A stretch of 6,181 bases of DNA from an uncultured Lachnospiraceae bacterium. GTDB taxonomy: Bacteria; Bacillota; Clostridia; Lachnospirales; Lachnospiraceae. Shown in pieces: positions 6,029-6,181 of this stretch. Within the stretch, counting starts at the first letter, position 1, and the number at the start of each line of letters is the position of its first letter. The notes below the pieces were generated by a model, which saw only the letters and a program-made list of their open reading frames with translations, did not search any database and had not been told where the DNA came from. The stretch is taken from positions 1 to 6,181 of the forward strand of contig CANSYV010000093.1 of the NCBI GenBank assembly GCA_947651335.1. Direction: 5' to 3'. Position numbers and translations under genes: made by a program.

Positions 6029-6090
6029 ATCATACACATTCTTTCTTAAATACATGGTTGGAATTTATTTAAGACTTTCTTAAGATTATC
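6029..6090 (-). promoter_or_regulatory. Promoter region of the response regulator-kinase operon, exact promoter unresolved
   Basis: Two minus-strand -10 candidates exist. GATAAT (6085-6090) directly precedes the tandem repeat but has only a T-rich tract where a -35 box should be. TATGAT (6029-6034) lies downstream of the repeat with a poor -35 (CCATGT, 6052-6057), which would suit activation by the regulator bound at 6063-6084. The sequence does not decide between them. Confidence 0.35.
6063..6084 (-). promoter_or_regulatory. 11-bp tandem repeat, probable response-regulator binding site
   Basis: On the minus strand CTTAAGAAAGT (6074-6084) is followed at once by CTTAAATAAAT (6063-6073): two half sites with 8 of 11 bases identical at 11-bp spacing. 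Same-direction half sites one helical turn apart are what OmpR/PhoB-family dimers bind. The pattern is close to the NTTAAG-N5-WTTAAG site known for CiaR of streptococci. A third half-site-like word, TTTAAGAAAG, lies at 6041-6050. Confidence 0.55.
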
Positions 6091-6098
6091 ACGTTTTA

Positions 6099-6147
6099 GA
6101 AAAAAAGAAAAGAACCCCGGAGAATTCATCTTTGTTCCGGGATTCTT
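6099..6147 (-). terminator. Rho-independent terminator of an upstream minus-strand gene
   Basis: Arms 6110-6121 and 6136-6147 pair over 12 positions with one mismatch (6115/6142) around a 14-base loop. On the minus strand a T-rich tail (TTCTTTTCTTTTTTTC) follows; on the plus strand no T run follows. It therefore ends a minus-strand gene entering from the right and insulates the two-component operon. Confidence 0.8.
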
Positions 6148-6181
6148 ATAAAGGCCTGCGGCGCGCTTTTTCACCGCTCAT
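6146..6181 (-). CDS. Possible 3' end of a gene entering from the right edge (partial)
   Basis: The terminator just downstream implies that a minus-strand gene ends near here. One frame is open from the edge to TAA at 6146-6148 and would give a basic C-terminal tail (MSGEKARRRPL). The other two frames stop at once, with TGA at 6178-6180 or 6173-6175, so the real end could equally be one of those. The frame cannot be settled from this window. Confidence 0.25.
   Translation of the reverse strand: MSGEKARRRPL

Noticed and set aside
5372..6049. Plus-strand open frame of 225 codons opposite the response regulator
   Set aside because: It lies antisense to a textbook OmpR-family gene; its composition looks like a mirror of the real frame and there is no Shine-Dalgarno sequence.
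5981..6055. N-terminal extension of the response regulator from ATG 6055
   Set aside because: No ribosome site precedes that ATG, the extra 25 residues are hydrophilic and unlike any receiver domain, and GGGGAG sits correctly before ATG 5980.

Overview
The window looks like chromosomal DNA of a Bacillota bacterium of class Clostridia, most likely a Lachnospiraceae-type gut anaerobe. This is inferred from strong AGGAGG ribosome binding sites, AT-rich intergenic gaps with TTGACA/TATAAT-type promoters between moderate-GC genes, and the style of the proteins (a GutB-like polyol dehydrogenase, a DUF554 membrane protein, and a histidine kinase with the KNIS...ERFVRGDSSRNT...GSGLGL ATPase core). No mobile element, CRISPR array, tRNA or rRNA is visible.

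Layout from left to right. Positions 1-6 hold the first two codons of a minus-strand gene that runs off the left edge; its promoter (52-80) is wrapped in two near-identical AGTAT-N6-ATACT palindromes. A bidirectional terminator (148-193) separates it from a minus-strand zinc-dependent, NAD-linked polyol (sorbitol/xylitol-type) dehydrogenase (244-1302). A divergent intergenic region (1303-1500) carries a promoter for each side and a perfect 14-bp palindrome. A plus-strand DUF554 membrane protein follows (1501-2181), and a hairpin at 2185-2214 is shared with a convergent 47-residue protein gene on the minus strand (2228-2371), which has its own promoter at 2430-2458.

The right half is a minus-strand two-component operon: an OmpR/PhoB-type response regulator (5285-5980), then after 13 bases a large 891-residue sensor histidine kinase (2596-5271) with a sensor region of about 380 residues outside the membrane and six predicted membrane segments. 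No terminator is visible between the kinase and the small gene, so the small protein may also be expressed by read-through from the operon. At the right edge a terminator (6110-6147 plus a T-rich tail) ends a further minus-strand gene lying outside the window.

The most interesting signal is regulatory. Two 10-base words, TTAAGAAAGT and CTTAAATAAA, both occur on the same strand in the leader of the response regulator and in the leader of the dehydrogenase. Upstream of the regulator they form an 11-bp tandem repeat, as expected for an OmpR-family dimer site. This suggests that the two-component system controls itself and the dehydrogenase.
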